NCBI GenBank assembly: GCA_035610365.1
Contig: CM069433.1
Span: 127,800,545-127,864,544 of the forward strand
Direction: 5' to 3'
DNA length: 64,000 nt
Source: Aquatica leii
Taxonomy: Eukaryota; Arthropoda; Insecta; Coleoptera; Lampyridae
The notes under the pieces were generated by a model. It was not told where the DNA came from. It saw only the letters and a list, made by a program, of their open reading frames with translations, and did no database searches. The position numbers and the translations under genes were made by a program. This document shows positions 23,050 through 34,287 of this stretch, one piece after another. Within the stretch, counting starts at the first letter, position 1. Every line of letters starts with the position of its first letter.

Positions 23050-24370
23050 ACTCACATAATTTATTATTCACTGTAAAAACTTTTTTAAAATTATATAGTT
23101 TGTTAACTTCTTCATAGATTAGAAAACTGCAAACAATGTAAAAAATATTTAATTATGTAAAACAAATAACATTTTTAATTTAATCGTTAGTAAAATAACT
23201 ACATCTACATATTTATAATTTATGAGTACATACTATTGGGAATAATTAATATACGTAATTTTAATAAAGTAAAATTTGACTTTGTTTTGTGTTATAAAAT
23301 GTTTGGTCAGCACTTCTAGTAGTAAAACAATTACGCTGTAAATTAATTAAGTAGTTAGAACCGATTAATTCGGTAGTTAAGAATGAAATAAATTTGTACA
23401 AATTTTAGTAATAATCTTTAAATTTTATGAGGTCAAGCTTTTAGAATGTTTCGATTTAACTGTTTTTCTGGAGTTTGTTTACGACATCTGAGTCGTTTTT
23501 TATACAATTGCGAATATCTCGACATTTTATTATAATGGTATTGGTTTTTGAATTGTCCAGTATGTTACGTTATTTGACTAATAATTTCCTCGGCTAACTA
23601 TTGTAAAGTTATGATACTATAAAATGTCCTTTTTGCTTTCTGTGTCTATTTTCTTCTTAAAATATAGGTATATAAAGTTTATTTTTGAACGTAACACATA
23701 TTAAAGGACAAGTAACTGTTAAGTACATCATGTATTAATGTTTAAGTTATATCAGAACGCTTATTTCGCTATGTTAGTTTAATAACATGTTTACAGCAAT
23801 TTTCTGTAAACAAATGTATCTTAGTATTCTGCAAAAAGTATTAATAACTTTAAAAAAAACAAAATTTAACAATTTTATGTATGTAAGTAACAGCTATCAT
23901 TATTTTATTATGTTGTATATTTTTTAGTGTTTTTAAAGTAACATATAATTTTTTTTTAGTTATTTATATACGCGTTTAATTATTTTGTCAAAATTCAAAA
24001 TACAATTTAAAAAATGTTTTTTATTTATTTATTTTATTAATATATGTAATATATATGATTTTACTTTCTAATTGTTTATCCAAACAAATAATCTAACAAA
24101 AATATTAAATACCTGATAATTCAACGTTCTAAAAAAGTAAACTCGTATTTTTATTTAATTAAATTTTATTTTTTTAAAATATTTACTTAAATTACTTTTT
24201 GATATACAATCGGTTTTTCTGTAATGATGACGGATTTATTTTTTTTTAAACCTAGGTTAGAGGATAGCGGCGTAATGACGCAAAATAATTCATACAATGT
24301 TAGTAGTAAGTGTAATTGCACGATATTGTTACCAAAACCTTGAAATATCAAAGTTATATTATGAATTTAA
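23050..24370. other. AT-rich DNA, no gene seen
   Basis: About 1.3 kb with long A and T runs and no coherent reading frame or repeat beyond simple sequence. Confidence 0.6.
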
Positions 24371-24376
24371 ATATAT

Positions 24377-24417
24377 ACATGTAAACGAGCGGCATTACCC
24401 ACTTGACTGTGGGTAAC
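24377..24417. repeat. Short hairpin ATTACCCAC/GTGGGTAAC
   Basis: ATTACCCAC, a six-base loop and GTGGGTAAC form a strong hairpin within otherwise AT-rich DNA. It lies about 90 bp beyond the C-terminal end of the neighbouring pogo-type fossil and may be its degraded terminal or subterminal repeat. Confidence 0.4.
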
Positions 24418-24499
24418 GGCACTCGCCTATTTTAAGTACAAAAAGCTTTCTATTTTCATTGAAAAGAAACTTTATTGTCAAAATACGTAACACAAAATA

Positions 24500-24900
24500 T
24501 TCATACTATTTACATAAGTCACAAATGTATCCGGTCGGATTCATGGCATTGTTTGTATGTCTATTTACCACATATTGTACAACGGAATCGAATTTCATTG
24601 TTTCGTCTGAATTCTACGCAAAGGGCACATTCATCTCTATTTTCGTTAAGGCCGGGATTTAGTAAAGTGAGAAGTACCTTAAGACAAGAAATCAAATACA
24701 GTAAAGTGGCTCCATCGCTACGGTTAAATGATGAAACTTTTTTTTACGTAAACTCGCCGCTATACAACAAGAGATGGTACTGTTGTAAGACTGATAAGAA
24801 TGCATCTAGACAATACTTTTTATTTATCAATGAAAACGTGTATTTTTTGTTATCGCCTACATTTCAAAACGTGATTTTGTTCCAACCAAAGAATATACTG
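24500..24900 (-). pseudogene. pogo/jerky-like transposase, C-terminal PHD-type scrap
   Basis: The minus strand gives, with frame changes, KKYCLDAFLSVLQQYHLLLY, SGEFT, then LNENRDECALCVEFRRNNEI, RFRCTICGKW and YKQCHES. The zinc-binding pattern CxxC, CxxC, W, C matches the C-terminal PHD-like tail of insect pogo/jerky-type transposases (family form CALCGEFGRxNELWYRC). The catalytic core is missing. It is older than and distinct from the intact pogo-like element 1.5 kb away. Confidence 0.5.
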
Positions 24901-25126
24901 GTCCCCCACGTTTTTCTTTGCAATCGTTAATAACAGAAAATTAATAAGCATAAACTTATATTATAAAAAAAAATCACAGATATCGCAAGTCTTGCAAATA
25001 TCGGAAGGTGTTGAAAACAAACACAATATTACCTACGTAATATAATGAACAAGGTTTATTACGATTTTCAAAAAAAAAAGAATGCATACATAAATAATTA
25101 AAAAAAATTTAAAAAAAACAAATAAC

Positions 25127-25530
25127 TAATAAAAGGGTTCAAATCTTAAGTCATAACAACCATATTAACATTCATTTTATTTTCTTTGTTCTAATTAATT
25201 GGCGACATGTTTCGGCTTGTAAAAACAATTAAGACACACAAACAAAATGTGTCACATTTTGTTTTTGTGTCTGTACGTTAACATGTAATAATTTTAGTTT
25301 ATTCATTAATTATGTGCACTCTTTTCGTTAAGAAGTGTTCTTGTTTAACGTGTTAATCAATAATTCTTACCTGACACTAGATAAATGTACTACTTAATTC
25401 AATTTTACTACGCCTGAAGATGGCTTAATTGTTTTTACAAGCCGAAACATGTCGCTAATTAATTAGAACAAAGAAAATAAAATGAATGTTAATATGGTTG
25501 TTATGACTTAAGATTTGAACCCTTTTATTA
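25127..25530. repeat. Penelope-type fold-back repeat
   Basis: Two arms of about 105 bp (25127-25232 and 25424-25530) are inverse complements with few mismatches, around a roughly 190 bp spacer. Shared landmarks are GGGTTCAAATCTTAAGTCAT and CGACATGTTTCGGCTTGT. The right arm carries a full hammerhead-like core and the left arm a truncated one. Inverted, partly truncated pseudo-LTRs are characteristic of Penelope-like elements. No RT gene is present nearby, so this is a solo or collapsed copy. Confidence 0.6.
25414..25455 (+). ncRNA. Hammerhead-like core (Penelope footprint)
   Basis: CTGAAGA (25414-25420) is followed by a stem GGCTT/AAGCC that encloses an AT-rich loop, then GAAA (25444-25447) and CATGTC (25448-25453). 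This is the hammerhead order CUGANGA, helix II, GAAA, minimal helix III, UC cleavage position. Helix I pairing near the core is short, two or three base pairs. Minimal helix III versions are known in Penelope-like elements, where cleavage may need a dimer. Confidence 0.55.
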
Positions 25531-25797
25531 AACTTCAACCATACTCGATGGATCCATTTTTTAAATTTAAATAACTAATACTTTGGGTACATATTAAACG
25601 AGAATAAAGTCGTATGATAATTCACCAATTGTTTGTATTTAACATTTATCTATGAAATGCCTGGGAATTGTTTCTCATAACCTCATCATCGCTGAAAGAT
25701 GATGAATCAGCAACACCAATGACATATGGAGAATTTTTTGTGATAGCAAATTATGAGACCGTTCATTATCAATAATTGCTGCGCGATGATAAAAAAT

Positions 25798-25999
25798 CGT
25801 TCCGTACTTGTCTGTGAACATTGTGTTGTGCATCTTCACACTCTATCTATACTCTGTCTACACGTATTATTTCCATTGTGTTCCGGTTCCGAATGTAACA
25901 TAACGTTTACATTTTGCTCTATTCTTTGGTGCTTCCGCCATTGCCGATATACAGGAACTCGTTCCGTACTCGTTTGTAAACGCTTGTGTTGTGCATCCT
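25798..25999 (+). repeat. Local duplication with 160 bp period
   Basis: TCGTTCCGTACTTGTCTGTG and the following bases to GTGTTGTGCATC (25798-25837) recur with a few changes at 25958-25999. No gene is recognisable inside or beside it. Confidence 0.6.
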
Positions 26000-26544
26000 T
26001 TCGTTTTGAAAATCATTTAGACGCTTTATAGACACCACTTTATAATTGAGAAGAAAATTATAAAATAAAAACAAATCATAAGGAATATCTTGTTTAATAA
26101 TAATAAACACCGCATCCAAAAAATACAAAAAAATGGAGTAAAATGGGGACCACCGCAAGTTCCAGATTTGTTTCATCTGAGCCTTTCATCGTTTCGTTAC
26201 ACAAGCCTTCGAATCAAGCTATATTATCGGGTACTGTATTCAGCTTTGTTTCGCATTGAAGTTAATTCTCCATTACCATGTGTTGGAAAAAACTGATTAA
26301 TTGTAATTAAATACGTTCCAACGTTCAAAAACTTACCAGTAAATTAGAAGATGAAATTTAAGTTTCATGTTTAGTAAACAGGTTTAGTAAATATTCATTA
26401 ATTATCCATTAATATTTTGTGGTAACTTATACTGCTGTACGGCACTGAATATTGTACCCAAAATATGCAACTTTAAAAAGTTTCACTTTTAGAATAAATG
26501 GAAGTCTATTATGGTTACTTTTTTTTAATTATTTTCGTATTATG

Positions 26545-26845
26545 CAGGGTGTCGCAAAATCCCCAAAATATTAAAGTTTTTTTAAATAAAACTTCCTGTA
26601 TATTAATTACATTTTTGTATTCTCCGATCAAAATAAGTGCTTTAATCACGTTTATGAGAATAACCTTATAGTTTTTTAAATAATTTGAATTTTCTCAAAT
26701 TATAACGTTCATGTCTGAAGTACTTAAAAACAGTCTAAATTATGTAAGCAAAATTTAGGTAATTAAAAAGTACATTTTTTGGTAAATTCAAAAATACGGC
26801 GTTCTAATCAAATCAATCAAGTTATAGCCACTAAAAATAAATACA
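26545..26845. repeat. Degraded interspersed repeat
   Basis: It starts GCAGGGTGTCGCAAAATCCC, a form seen at ends of mariner-like elements in insects. Its last 65 bp (from TGGTAAATTCAAAAATACGG) match 9490-9556 upstream of the long-TIR mariner-like element. No transposase is visible, so it is probably a decayed non-autonomous copy. Confidence 0.4.
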
Positions 26846-26849
26846 AAAT

Positions 26850-28425
26850 AACGTTATCACATAATACGCAATTAATTTAAATTATTCTAAGAACGAACAT
26901 GCTTTCCAAGTTAATTCTCGAAGATTACGTGTTTGCAGATGTTTAAAATTATATACCGTTACGTAGATCAGTCAAAATAAAGCTAAATATGCAAAACAAC
27001 TATTTTTAGGGTACCATGATAAAATTTTTTACTCTAAAAAAGCGTATTGTGAAAATTCAGCTAAAAAATTCATATAAAATAGGTTATTGTTCACGTATAG
27101 AAACAAACCTGAGAAGAAAATTGGTAACATAAACCGAAATTATGATTACTTTAAACAATGTTTTTTGTATGTAGTGTCATATGTCTGGTCTGTTCTTTAA
27201 TAAAGTGATAAAATTACTCGCTTGATAACATTATCCGTGTTTCCAATAAGCGGCGTGCAACGTATTTTCTTTTATTTCTAACAAAAGTAAAAATAGGTTT
27301 CTTATACTTTTATACTAGTATACACAAATACCAATTCATAAATTAAAATTGTCAAAAATGCAAACTCGAAATAAATTGTAATCAATTTCTTCAAAATCTC
27401 GTTAAAATTTAGCTTTGTTTGCAACCAAGATCTTGACCTAACTCAATTGTGACGTATTTACTAAATGCGCGTATTGTAAATTGTTAAAAATGCAAACTCA
27501 AATTAAATTGAGATCTTGTATAATAACATACTGCTTACGCATTAAAGTTTATTTTTACTAATAAAAATAAATACTGAAATATAATATTCACAGTGCGTCA
27601 TCGACTGTTCACAGCGCCATCTGCGTTGTAATGGATGAACTTATTATTGCTGCTAAATTAAAATTTTGTGTGTCGGTAGCTACTTTTTAACCGAAGTTGG
27701 CGTTTTATATGTTCAATTTTCGACCTTAATGACATTGCAGCATAATTGTTAATATATTTCACTGGAAACAGGGCCACTCGAAAACTACCTAACGTAACTA
27801 AAAAAGTAAACCCTCAAATGAAAGTAAAAAAAATTACATCTTCCGCTAAGCTATTTTATAATTTCCTCTTTTCAATAGTATAAGCATAGTTTACAAAAGA
27901 AATAAAAAATTATCATTGAAAAATATCGCTTACTTTGTGACCTTTTTTTATGCAAACAAATATTTTTTTCAAGATTTTACAATACCTTACATGATGCCGA
28001 CAACATTCCTCTATCGTAGGAACACATTTTTTTGTTCTTACAACTAATGTTTCTTGAGATTTCCTGTGCCCCGTGCACGCGCGAGTGCTATATAAAATAC
28101 ATTGGCAAAATCCCAACCTTAAGGTTTGTAATATCGAGTTGCTTCCAAATCATTTACGCTGTTATCGTCACACAGTTATGTTCTTCAATCGCATTCTCTG
28201 ATGAAGTCTCTTCAAACTGAGTAATATATATATATATATAGTCGTACACAATTTCTCTTTTATTTTTACATTTTTCTTCTTCTATTTTTGTGTGCTTCTC
28301 CGTGCTTTAATTTAAAAGTAGTTGAAGTAAAAATTTTGAATGGTTTCCGTCTTTTCGTGGCCTTAGATAACGGTTCAAGAACGAGTAGGCTGATGGTTGT
28401 TTATTATTGATTTGGTTGATCGTTG
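26850..28425. other. AT-rich DNA, no gene seen
   Basis: A 40 bp segment around AAAAATGCAAACTC is present twice (about 27350 and 27485). A TA microsatellite lies at 28224-28241. No coherent reading frame was found on either strand. Confidence 0.5.
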
Positions 28426-28429
28426 CTAT

Positions 28430-29205
28430 TTTTCTGTGTTGTTGTTTTCATTTTATATTCAAAATTGGCTTCGCTTCTTTTGGTGAGCAGATCTGATACA
28501 GAAAAACATTTTTGGGTCAACCGGAAATATTCGAGTAGTCTCAAACCCTTTACTGGTTTTTTCTATTGTCGCCACGTAATCATATACTTTAGTTGTGTAC
28601 CATCATCAATGATCTGTAGAACGTAACGTCTAAAGGTTGGAGACGATTTGTTACGCCATTCTGACGACAATAAGTGTAAATTTGCAATGAGGTACGGTTA
28701 AGATTAGTATCCAAAATCATCAAAGCTAACTTGGGAAGCTTTCGTAAATGCAGCAAAATGTTTCATATAAATTAGAAAAATTTCATCTGTCATCCAAGCA
28801 TTTTCGGAGCAGGCAAAAATACTACCAGTTGGTCCACATCGCTTAAGATGTTCTGCCATGCGCATTCTTGCGTAGATGAACAACGAAGGCACATATGTGT
28901 GGTCATTGTTTTTAGTTTCTTCTAACTTGTAGCCACTTGTGTACGGTTATCTCCGCTTCATTAACGTTAAACATTCCGTCTGGCGTTAATTTTTTTTTGT
29001 TAATTATCTCGATCAGATTAGAGAAAAAACTTGGGCTGTAAACAAACTTTGATTCTGTCCCTCAAACAACTATAAGGTACATCAAATCTACGTGCAGCCT
29101 CTCGAACGCCTACTAAACCATTCTACTCACCTATCGTTTCAGTCAAGCATTCAATACTCCATGATGATTTATTAGTTGTTCTTTTTCGTGTTCGAGACAT
29201 TTCAC
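28430..29205 (-). pseudogene. pogo-like transposase pseudogene
   Basis: It starts near 29200 with MSRTRKRTTNKSSW and EAARRFDVPYSCLRDRIKV, a psq helix-turn-helix. The middle is largely deleted. FNVNEAEITVHK (family form FNVDETGITTVQKP, first aspartate lost) is followed by FIYARMRMAEHLKRCGPTGS and WMTDEIFLIYMKHFAAFTK. Then comes LMILDTN (second aspartate kept, next residues altered), a short deletion, and NRLQPLDVTFYRSL with the third aspartate. It ends with GFETTRIFPVDPKMF, the family GFxKTGIFPxNPxxF box. Several frame changes and internal deletions make it inactive. It is a different and older pogo lineage from the 20-23 kb element. Confidence 0.8.
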
Positions 29206-29209
29206 ACGA

Positions 29210-30640
29210 TTTGGCACTATATTGAACAAAAAATATAAGGTACTAATAATATTAAAAGACTAATGGCGCTTTGCAAGCGGTATAACTGTAACTTATTGAT
29301 CGGATTTTTACACAATTTTTCAAATTCAGTGTTTCTAGCGTAATCTTGAAAATTAAAAAATAACTTTGCTACTACTTTCTTTGGAAATAATGTGAATTTC
29401 ATCCCACATTGCAACACAAATTTAATCTAATGTAAAAGAACTGCTTACTGGTGTTTTTGGGCGCAGTCTTTTATAAGAAACATAGTTTAGTTCAGCTGAT
29501 ATACAAAATTGAGATCAAAGTATTTAAAAACAAAATATAAAAATCTTCAGAAACGGTTTAAGGAATAAAAAAATTATTTAGAAAAATAAATTTTACAAAG
29601 AAAGTAAAATAAAACATGTATACACCCTATGTTTAAAAAATGGTGTGAAAACGGAGCATCATGTATTCAATACAACTTGTATATAATTTTTTTTTCGCAT
29701 TTGATAAACAAACTTGGCAGTTTCTTTTCCAGAACGTTGAATTACCCGGTATACGGAGAACACCATTTCTAAGCGCACACGACCACTCATAAGAATGTAA
29801 ATGTTGTTAACAACTAATGTATTTACGGTTAGAAAATATTTAAGAATATATAAAAACTCTTAAATATATGTAATCTCATCAACAAACAAATGCAAGAATT
29901 TCTGCGTGTCTTCATTTTAAATAGTATATTACTTACCTAGGGAGGAAAGTATGACTTTTTTAATGAATCTTTCGCTATTATAAACTGGCTTTGACACACA
30001 CTTGTCAACATAAACTTCAAACCATTTTTTAAAGATTGTGAAACTTTGTGGGCATCCTAGTCTCTGTTCGAGCAATAAAATGTTGTATTAAAATCTTACG
30101 CAAGAAAAATAGATTTAAAGCGGAAACAAAGGGAATTAAGAGTTGGAGCTTTCTTACAAAAAAATTAAATGAAAAATAAAAGATTAAATCTTAAAAAATA
30201 TCGGTATTAAATAATTAAATTTATAAATTAACAAGTTAGATATATTTTAAAATACAGAATAATTTCGAAAACCAAACAATTTTACCAATATAATGAGAGT
30301 TACAAATAAATGATAATAACAGTTATTAATTATAATTAATTAATTTTGAATAGTTTCATAAATACATGAAATTGTGACGTTATAATTATTGTTTTTTTTT
30401 CTAAAAATTAAGAGTATTCGTCTCATTTACTGCAATTATTATTATCGTTGTTAATATTCAATACATCTATTATACATTTTTTAAATATAACGTAAGGAGA
30501 ATAAACTGATAAGTGATTAATATTTTCGTTCTCACTTTTTGTAGTAATTGAAGTTTTCGGAAAAGTTGGCTATTTACTGTGCTTTTTTGACTCAAATTTT
30601 TTTATGTTATGGAAAGGTTTTCTTAAGCAACACTTTTTTT
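29210..30640. other. AT-rich DNA, no gene seen
   Basis: About 1.4 kb without a supported reading frame. The right part probably includes the 3' untranslated end of the Crypton whose stop codon lies near 30646. Confidence 0.5.
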
Positions 30641-30645
30641 ACTTT

Positions 30646-30758
30646 TTTTTAGAAGAGCCAAGCGAATTGGTTTTTTCTTGAGAGGCTTTTGAGTTTTCAT
30701 TCGCCATCAACTTCTGTTCTGATTCTGCTTCTGCATCAGTTTGGTCGAATGTGGAGTG
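30646..30758 (-). pseudogene. Crypton copy B, C-terminal tail beyond the insertion
   Basis: The minus strand reads STFDQTDAEAESEQKLMANE, NSKASQEKTNSLGSSKKK and a stop. The same motif (EQELMTNENLKTSQEKKK) occurs before the insertion near 41110-41190, so the tail contains an internal duplication. It is separated from the rest of the Crypton by 10.3 kb of LTR element. Confidence 0.75.
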
Positions 30759-32778
30759 TGTAACCATCGTTTAAAAATCGATTGGTTGATTGAGTAATGT
30801 TTGATAACGGACACAGTATTTGGATTGACGATTTTCATTTAATGTATTTTGAATTTGTTTTAATGTAATTTTAGATTGAGTTTAATAAGTTATTTTACGA
30901 TTTTAAATTCAAAGTTACAATGTAATTGTTGATAAAGTTTTGTATTTTGTTACGCGGTAAACCATCTGCTTTCGCGATTTTGCTTATTGAATGTTTCACT
31001 TGGATTGTTGAAAAATTCCAGTTGTGATTTATGTTTTCCTTCTGAGATATAATCGTAATTAAATCTATTTTCGCCGTTTGTTTATTTTAAGTTGGTTTAG
31101 GAGTTCTTTGTTCGAGTACATTCGTACTTGAATTTCTTTATGTCAATCATTATTGAAATTTTCTTTTAAATGCATACAGATCCGTAATTTTGAGTTTAAT
31201 TTAATACTTTATTTGGTTATCTTCGTAGAATACCAATTCAATATAATTTACGACTTCCTTTGTGGAATGTAAGTTGATACATTTTTCTTGGTAATTACAC
31301 TTTGATTAAGCCAGCTGCAGTAATGCAAGTCTCAGCGTTCTTGTGTGAACCAAAGACTACGTGCAAAAACGCATGCGACTAATTATAATTTTCATCTTTG
31401 TTTTTCTCGTTTGATTCAATGTTCTTTCTTTTACGTAGATGTTACCGCGCAAGCGAAGAGAATTTGGTGGGGAACACGAGCTGTTAAATATGAGAGGTTT
31501 TGATTTTTGGGGATGGATAATCTACAATCGATCGTCGGTGGCAATTTTAAATTACCGGTTACCGGTTGGTAAGGGTACGTTTCGTTATGCCCTACCGTGG
31601 AAGTAAAAGAAAATTGGTACCGTGAAAATGTAGTGTAGTGATGGAAAAGTTTGATTTTTATCTTCTTTTCAATTTTCGTAATTTACGGATTATGCAAATT
31701 TCACGGTGTCCATAATTATAACGCAAGTTTCAAGTTGGATATTCAATCGTTGGGTTGTACTGTGTCCAATCTTCGCATTTGTGCGGATTAAGTTAAGCGT
31801 TAACCAAGAAATTCTTCCGTCGGCATAGAAAGTATTTGGAGTACCTTTCGTTTGGCCATCTAACCATAAGTACGTTCCTGCAGTTACGACGAATTCAAGG
31901 TATTTATGTTGCACCATTTATTTAATCGAGAAGATATTATTTACGTTTACGCGATCAAGTGTTAAAAGCTTTGAATTTTCAATTAAAAATTACAAGTGTT
32001 TCGAAGTTATCGTTAATGTAACTAATTAATGACCGTATTTTACGGTATTGTTTTATTCAAGTTTAAAATTTATTAAACGGGACCGAATTATCGATTCGAA
32101 TTTTATATTTATATGTTAGTTTTATAAGTTTATTTCATTTTGTTTTTAAATTATATCGACACACACACGGCCGTGATCATAGAGGTGTTTAAGATTGATT
32201 AATATCGTATTGTCTATTTCTTTAAAATTCTGTATTGTGTATTTTATTATTTTGTTTGTGTATTTTATTCCATTAACTGTAAATTTGTTTTGATCTAACG
32301 TGCATTCACGTAATTTTTCTATTATTTTGCTACTGTTTTGTGTGATTAATTTTGTCAATTTCAATTCAATTATTTTATTCTATTATTTTATTCATTTTGT
32401 TTTATTTTGTTCAAATAAATGTTAAATTATTAAATTGTAAAGAGCTTTTAATTCCGTCGGCCTCCGCGTGTGTAACTTTATTAGTTTATTTTAGCTTTTA
32501 GCAAACGCACCCTCTAAGGTAAGTTCGTTGGCGGTGCATACTACAGAACCGGACTTATGGTTGGCAAGGGTCATTAGTCCATTTAGCTTTACCCTTCCTG
32601 GCGCCCTTTGATTTCGACATTATTATTTATCGATTTTGTGTTTTCGACAAGTCAATCCATTTCGATCACGAAACTTTTAAATAAAACTCACCCCGTCTCC
32701 ATTGAGCTAGTGGCACAACCCCCTGTTTATGTTACTACATTGCAGGCAGTGACTTTGTGTTAATTTTGGCATGTGACA
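30759..32778 (+). repeat. 5' LTR of gypsy element 1
   Basis: Starts TGTAACCATCG and ends GGCATGTGACA, 2,020 bp, which is unusually long for an insect Ty3/gypsy element. It is nearly identical to the 3' LTR. It contains no convincing gene. Open minus-strand stretches occur at the same place in both LTRs but resemble nothing known. Confidence 0.92.
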
Positions 32779-32788
32779 TAAATAATTT

Positions 32789-32806
32789 GGCGTCTCCAGC
32801 GTGTGG
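32789..32806 (+). other. Primer-binding site of gypsy element 1
   Basis: TGGCGTCTCCAGCGTGTG lies about ten bases inside the 5' LTR, where a tRNA 3' end would prime minus-strand synthesis. TGGCG is the usual start for many insect Ty3/gypsy elements. The matching tRNA was not determined. Confidence 0.5.
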
Positions 32807-32883
32807 CCTTTTTCGAATTTTAGTTTGCCTGTTAAGTTTCGTGATTTTTGGAAGATTTTACCGTTTTGTAATTTCATTTTAAA

Positions 32884-34287
32884 ATGGGTTACAAATTGAT
32901 TGTTGATCGTTTATCGCATAACGAATTACGTTATGAAATTTTGATTAGAGGTGGTGATGCATCTTTAGGTGTTGTCGTATTACGAGGTTTACTCAAGAAT
33001 TTCCTTATTGAAGAAGCTACCGGAAAATTATCTCGTCCCGTGTATCCGTTCGATTTTAATGCAGATAAATTAGCGATTAGAGAAGGTATCGATGAGCTTA
33101 GAAAATTAATCGATTCATTAAAAATTACTCCAACTACAAAAATTTCTTCTACTATTGAAACCAAAATTAAATATTTGTTAAACCGTATTGGCAATTCAAT
33201 TCCTATTCAAGGTGACGATTCTCAAGTTAAAGATGAGTTTTTAAAAGATTTAGTTGTTTTAATTTCGCAGTACGAACTTTTGGATAAACAAATTGTTGTT
33301 TCAAATCCGTCTACTTCCGCCGATGAAGTCATCGAACCTGTCGTTCAACCTTCTGTAGTTGATAACGCTTTACCGACGTCTTCTGCTGTTAGTCAAAATT
33401 TTATTAGTCATGTTAAGAGTATTTCAGTTTCAAAATGGAATTTAAAGTTTTCAGGTGACGCAAAGTCAATTTCATTGAACGCATTTTTAGAACGAGTTTC
33501 CGAACTTCAATTATCGCGTAACGTTTCAAGCCATCAGTTATTTTTGGAGTGTACTGATCTTTTTACAGGTCATGCATTGATTTTCGTTAGGTCTATTCGT
33601 AATTCAGTAAATTCTTGGGAAGACTTAGTTAAGTTTTTACGTGAACAATTCCAGCCTACCGATTATGACGAACGACTTATTGAAGAAATTAAGCGTCGCA
33701 CTCAAGCTAATGATGAACCTATGGGTATTTACGTTGCAATTATTCGCAACATGTTTTCACGTCTCGATGAGCCTTTTTCTGAAGAAAAGCAGTTAAAGAT
33801 TTTATTAAGAAATATTTCTCCCGTTTATCAAACTCAGCTTGGTTTGTCGTCAGTTACTTCAATTGAGGAGTTAATTAAATTTGGTCGTATTATCGAGGAC
33901 CGCATGCAAGCTATTGAAGCTTACACGCCGCCGTCTCGTAGAAAGCAGGACATGGAGCCTGATCTAGCTTATGTAACATCTCAAGTTAAGGACATTGCCG
34001 TTTCTCGTTCTTCAAATAACGTTAGTAGTGGTGAAAAATCTACACCACCTGTTAGACAACATTTACGATTACCGTCTTCGAATATCGCACCTTCTTCGCG
34101 AAGGTTAGCTATCGTTAATGCGCCTGCTTCTTCTAATCGAAGTAGTCCGCAATTGTGTTGGAATTGTAGGAAGCCAAACCATCGAGCTGCTTCTTGCAAA
34201 GAACCTAAGAAAGGTTTGTTTTGTTATCGTTGTGGAAAACCTAACGTTACGGTCCGCACTTGTTCTAAGTGCTCGGGAAACGAGTAA
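32884..34287 (+). CDS. gag of gypsy element 1
   Basis: A 467-codon open frame in retrotransposon gag style. A middle part (about residues 180-330, WNLKFSGDAKSISLNAFLER, then LREQFQPTDYDERLIEEIKR) matches the retrotransposon gag domain that builds the particle shell. Two CCHC-like zinc knuckles sit at the C-terminus (CWNCRKPNHRAASC, CYRCGKPN) for RNA binding. The following pol frame overlaps its end, as is known for the family, where frameshifting gives gag-pol. Confidence 0.85.
   Translation: MGYKLIVDRLSHNELRYEILIRGGDASLGVVVLRGLLKNFLIEEATGKLSRPVYPFDFNADKLAIREGIDELRKLIDSLKITPTTKISSTIETKIKYLLNRIGNSIPIQGDDSQVKDEFLKDLVVLISQYELLDKQIVVSNPSTSADEVIEPVVQPSVVDNALPTSSAVSQNFISHVKSISVSKWNLKFSGDAKSISLNAFLERVSELQLSRNVSSHQLFLECTDLFTGHALIFVRSIRNSVNSWEDLVKFLREQFQPTDYDERLIEEIKRRTQANDEPMGIYVAIIRNMFSRLDEPFSEEKQLKILLRNISPVYQTQLGLSSVTSIEELIKFGRIIEDRMQAIEAYTPPSRRKQDMEPDLAYVTSQVKDIAVSRSSNNVSSGEKSTPPVRQHLRLPSSNIAPSSRRLAIVNAPASSNRSSPQLCWNCRKPNHRAASCKEPKKGLFCYRCGKPNVTVRTCSKCSGNE

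Noticed and set aside
24475-24930. 151-codon plus-strand frame
   Set aside because: The opposite strand carries a recognisable zinc-finger pattern of a pogo-type transposase tail; the plus-strand frame is its shadow.
28224-28241. TA dinucleotide run as a functional element
   Set aside because: A simple microsatellite, without flanking structure.
31690-31917. 75-codon minus-strand frame in the LTR, repeated at 39929-40156
   Set aside because: It recurs only because the two LTRs are nearly identical. There are no motifs, and LTRs of this family are not known to code.
32146-32364. 72-codon minus-strand frame in the LTR, repeated at 40386-40604
   Set aside because: Same explanation as for the other LTR frame: duplication by LTR identity, with low-complexity composition.
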